From a virus, in the IMG/VR virus record IMGVR_UViG_3300025395_000266, positions 1 through 22,157 of that record: a stretch of 22,157 nucleotides of DNA. One strand, written 5' to 3'. The translations under genes were made by a program, and so were the position numbers. Below, in pieces: positions 20,693 through 22,157 of the stretch. The notes below the pieces were generated by a model, which did no database searches, was not told where the DNA came from, and worked only from the letters and a program-made list of their open reading frames with translations. The first letter of the stretch is position 1, and each line of letters opens with the position of its first letter.

Positions 20693-21873
20693 TTTCTGAC
20701 TTTAAGTAAATTAGCTCTTGCAAATTCGGCTCTATTAACTAATTTAGTTGGTTCACCTGCATGGTTGACAACAAAGCCTTCTGGACCAGTTTTCTTACCA
20801 TCGATGTGATGTTCTAAACCACCTTCATGGTGTTGTAGTACATCTACCAATTTATTTTTTGCTTTTTGTAAATGACTATGCATCTTTAGCAAATTATCAT
20901 AATGTGATTTATTAGCTTCAATATGTTTCACGTGTGGGTCTGCTTCTTTTTCTCTTTTAACAATACCTGCTGGCGTCTTTAGTTTTGTTGCAGCTTTCTT
21001 GTATTTGTCAACAATGTGTTTCTTCAATCCTTCAGTATTTGGTTCTTCACCTGTACGAACTGTATGGTTGATATAGGTTGATAGATGACCAGTTTCACCC
21101 ATATGGCTAGATGCAATATGGTTGTACATGTCAGGATGTGATTTATGAATCTTTTCAGCAGCATTCATGTGCTTCATAAACTCATTTTGGTCTTTATCTG
21201 AATAATGGACTTGTCTTGTATCGTGGTTTGGTGACTTTTGCCAAACATCAGGATGTTGTTTGAAGTTATGTAAGTCAGGATGTGGATCAGCTTTCATGGA
21301 ACTAATATCGTTACCATGATACTGAGTATGTGTCACAATACCTAGTTTAGACCTTTTGACCTTGTCGGCCTCATCACCTTTGGCAGTATAAGTGATGGTG
21401 TTAGGTGTAAATGATACTTTGCCACCTGGTTTGTGTTCCAAATCTTCACCTGAGTGCATGATATCGCCTTGATATACACCAGTCTTAGGTGTAACTTTCT
21501 TCAAGTGATTCAATGCAGCATGGAGTTTATCCATAAGACCTGGAGCGTGTCCATGATTCTTTAGAATATCAGCATGAGTGTAATTGATTTTAGGCGTCTT
21601 ATTAAATGCAGATTTTGATGCTACAAAGAACTTACCATTCTCTGGATGGTGACCAAAAACCAAAGAAGGAGAGCCGTCATATTTCATTGTCAAAGCAGAA
21701 CTATTACCACCAGATTTAATGTGGTTGTGTGCCTGCATCAATGCACCTTTAGCATGCTCGAAGCCTTTTGCGCCATGGAATAATGGTCTGTCCTCAGCAT
21801 GGTGAATATGCTTGAGTTTAGAACCTTCTTCGGCCTCTGCTTCTTCTTTCAGAAATGTGATAAAACTTTTCAT
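20689..21873 (-). CDS. Ligase-fold (covalent nucleotidyltransferase) late protein with capsid-targeting-like N-terminus
   Basis: The 394-residue product begins MKSFITFLKEEAEAEEG, close to the T4 internal-protein leader. Then come motifs of ATP-dependent ligases and RNA ligases: I, K64-Y-D-G in LTMKYDGSPS; III-like, VYQGDIM (133-139); IIIa-like, KLGIVTHTQYHG (176-187); IV, PEGFVV (364-369); V, TKLVN with K377. Motifs IV and V lie far from motif I because of a Lys/His-rich helical insertion at about 190-350. It corresponds to proteins called DUF6267 in marine phages (name from memory). Adenylation of K64 is predicted; the acceptor is unknown. It is first in the late operon, 41 bases after a TATAAATA promoter. 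Confidence 0.82.
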   Translation of the reverse strand: MKSFITFLKEEAEAEEGSKLKHIHHAEDRPLFHGAKGFEHAKGALMQAHNHIKSGGNSSALTMKYDGSPSLVFGHHPENGKFFVASKSAFNKTPKINYTHADILKNHGHAPGLMDKLHAALNHLKKVTPKTGVYQGDIMHSGEDLEHKPGGKVSFTPNTITYTAKGDEADKVKRSKLGIVTHTQYHGNDISSMKADPHPDLHNFKQHPDVWQKSPNHDTRQVHYSDKDQNEFMKHMNAAEKIHKSHPDMYNHIASSHMGETGHLSTYINHTVRTGEEPNTEGLKKHIVDKYKKAATKLKTPAGIVKREKEADPHVKHIEANKSHYDNLLKMHSHLQKAKNKLVDVLQHHEGGLEHHIDGKKTGPEGFVVNHAGEPTKLVNRAEFARANLLKVRK

Positions 21874-21913
21874 GTTTCCTTAGACTTGCAATACACTTTG
21901 ATTGCCATGAAGT

Positions 21914-21921
21914 TATTTATA
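21914..21921 (-). promoter_or_regulatory. T4 late promoter TATAAATA
   Basis: On the minus strand the octamer TATAAATA is a perfect match to the T4 late promoter consensus, read by RNA polymerase with gp55 sigma and clamp-bound gp33. It lies 41 bases upstream of the ligase-fold gene start, in a non-coding gap of about 100 bases. It should drive the operon 21873 down to 15773, making these proteins late products. Confidence 0.85.
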
Positions 21922-21938
21922 CAACTTTTTAATTCATA

Positions 21939-21962
21939 CCTCAATTTATATAAAGATTGAGG
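21939..21962 (-). terminator. Hairpin between the partial gene and the late promoter (possible terminator)
   Basis: CCTCAAT (21939-21945) pairs with ATTGAGG (21956-21962) to give a 7-bp stem with a 10-base AT-rich loop. It stands 11 bases after the stop of the upstream gene and before the late promoter, the expected place for a terminator. There is no run of T after it on the minus strand, so intrinsic termination is uncertain; it could instead stabilise the 3' end of the transcript. Confidence 0.45.
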
Positions 21963-21973
21963 AGAATACATAG

Positions 21974-22157
21974 TCAATAACTTTCTACTTGACCATTACC
22001 TGCCAACCAGCCAGAAACGTGTATTTTGTCAAATTCAACCAAATATTCTTTTGGAATATTAACAAAATGAGCATGTTCAAAGTCCATATATTGATATAAT
22101 GGTACGTTTTTGATACAAACTTCCATGTAATTCTCAATTAGAGATGGACACAAAGAG
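21974..22157 (-). CDS. 3' end of an unidentified gene (start outside window)
   Basis: A minus-strand frame is open from the window edge to the TGA at 21976-21974 and encodes 60 residues, SLCPSLIENYMEVCIKNVP then HAHFVNIPKEYLVEFDKIHV and a final SGWLAGNGQVESY. Balanced composition with aromatic and hydrophobic residues looks like a real globular C-terminus. An internal ATG could be a start for a 50-residue protein, but it has no evident ribosome binding site, so a gene continuing beyond the window is more likely. The region just after it holds the hairpin and late promoter. No family is recognised. Confidence 0.6.
   Translation of the reverse strand, partial: SLCPSLIENYMEVCIKNVPLYQYMDFEHAHFVNIPKEYLVEFDKIHVSGWLAGNGQVESY

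Noticed and set aside
1-22157. tRNA genes, CRISPR arrays, insertion sequences or integrase/attachment sites
   Set aside because: Reading both strands, I saw no cloverleaf with a CCA-proximal TTCGA arm, no regularly spaced direct repeats, no transposase or integrase motifs, and almost no free intergenic space.

Overview
The window is a stretch of a lytic T4-like (Straboviridae/cyanophage-like) myovirus genome with AT-rich DNA. All genes I can support lie on the minus strand, so transcription runs from base 22157 toward base 1. They are packed with TAATG or ATGA stop/start overlaps. The phage assignment rests on a T4 gp61-type primase, a T4 rnh-type 5' nuclease, class I ribonucleotide reductase subunits NrdA and NrdB, ThyX, a SegE-like GIY-YIG protein, T4 late-type promoters (TATAAATA), and proteins that begin with T4 internal-protein-like capsid targeting peptides. 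An inner/outer membrane spanin pair with a lipobox indicates a Gram-negative host. The gene content resembles phages of marine or freshwater bacterioplankton (inference from memory of such genomes; no host marker is visible).

Layout, in the direction of transcription. (1) 22157-21974: C-terminal end of an unidentified gene, then a hairpin and a perfect late promoter. (2) 21873-15773: a late operon of four large, Lys/Glu/His-rich proteins. The first has a covalent nucleotidyltransferase (ligase-fold) signature. The second joins an HxGH nucleotidyltransferase domain to a P-loop kinase-like domain. The other two are long patchwork proteins with recurrent (L/I/V)-x-E spacers. (3) 15736-13073: a late-promoter-preceded putative virion protein, a conserved phage protein, and three small basic or Cys-containing proteins that again start with MKxFxxFLxE-like peptides. 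(4) 13063-9831: the lysis region, with an inner-membrane spanin, an out-of-frame nested outer-membrane spanin, a second lipoprotein, a GH19 endolysin, and several small membrane or secreted proteins including holin candidates. (5) 9814-4129: primase, ThyX, NrdA, a SET-domain protein, an unknown, thioredoxin and NrdB, i.e. DNA priming and dNTP supply. (6) 4116-805: a three-His-box fatty acid desaturase, a zinc-ribbon protein, the GIY-YIG protein, an unknown, the 5' nuclease, a stand-alone relative of the T4 DNA ligase N-terminal domain, and a degenerate nucleotidyltransferase. (7) 800-1: small genes, one with a consensus sigma70 promoter of early type.

The most interesting signal is in regions 2 and 3. 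At least five otherwise unrelated proteins carry a T4-CTS-like N-terminal peptide, and two of these look like enzymes (ligase-fold; nucleotidyltransferase plus kinase). This suggests that enzymes are packaged into the head and delivered with the DNA. That is an inference from short motifs and gene order.
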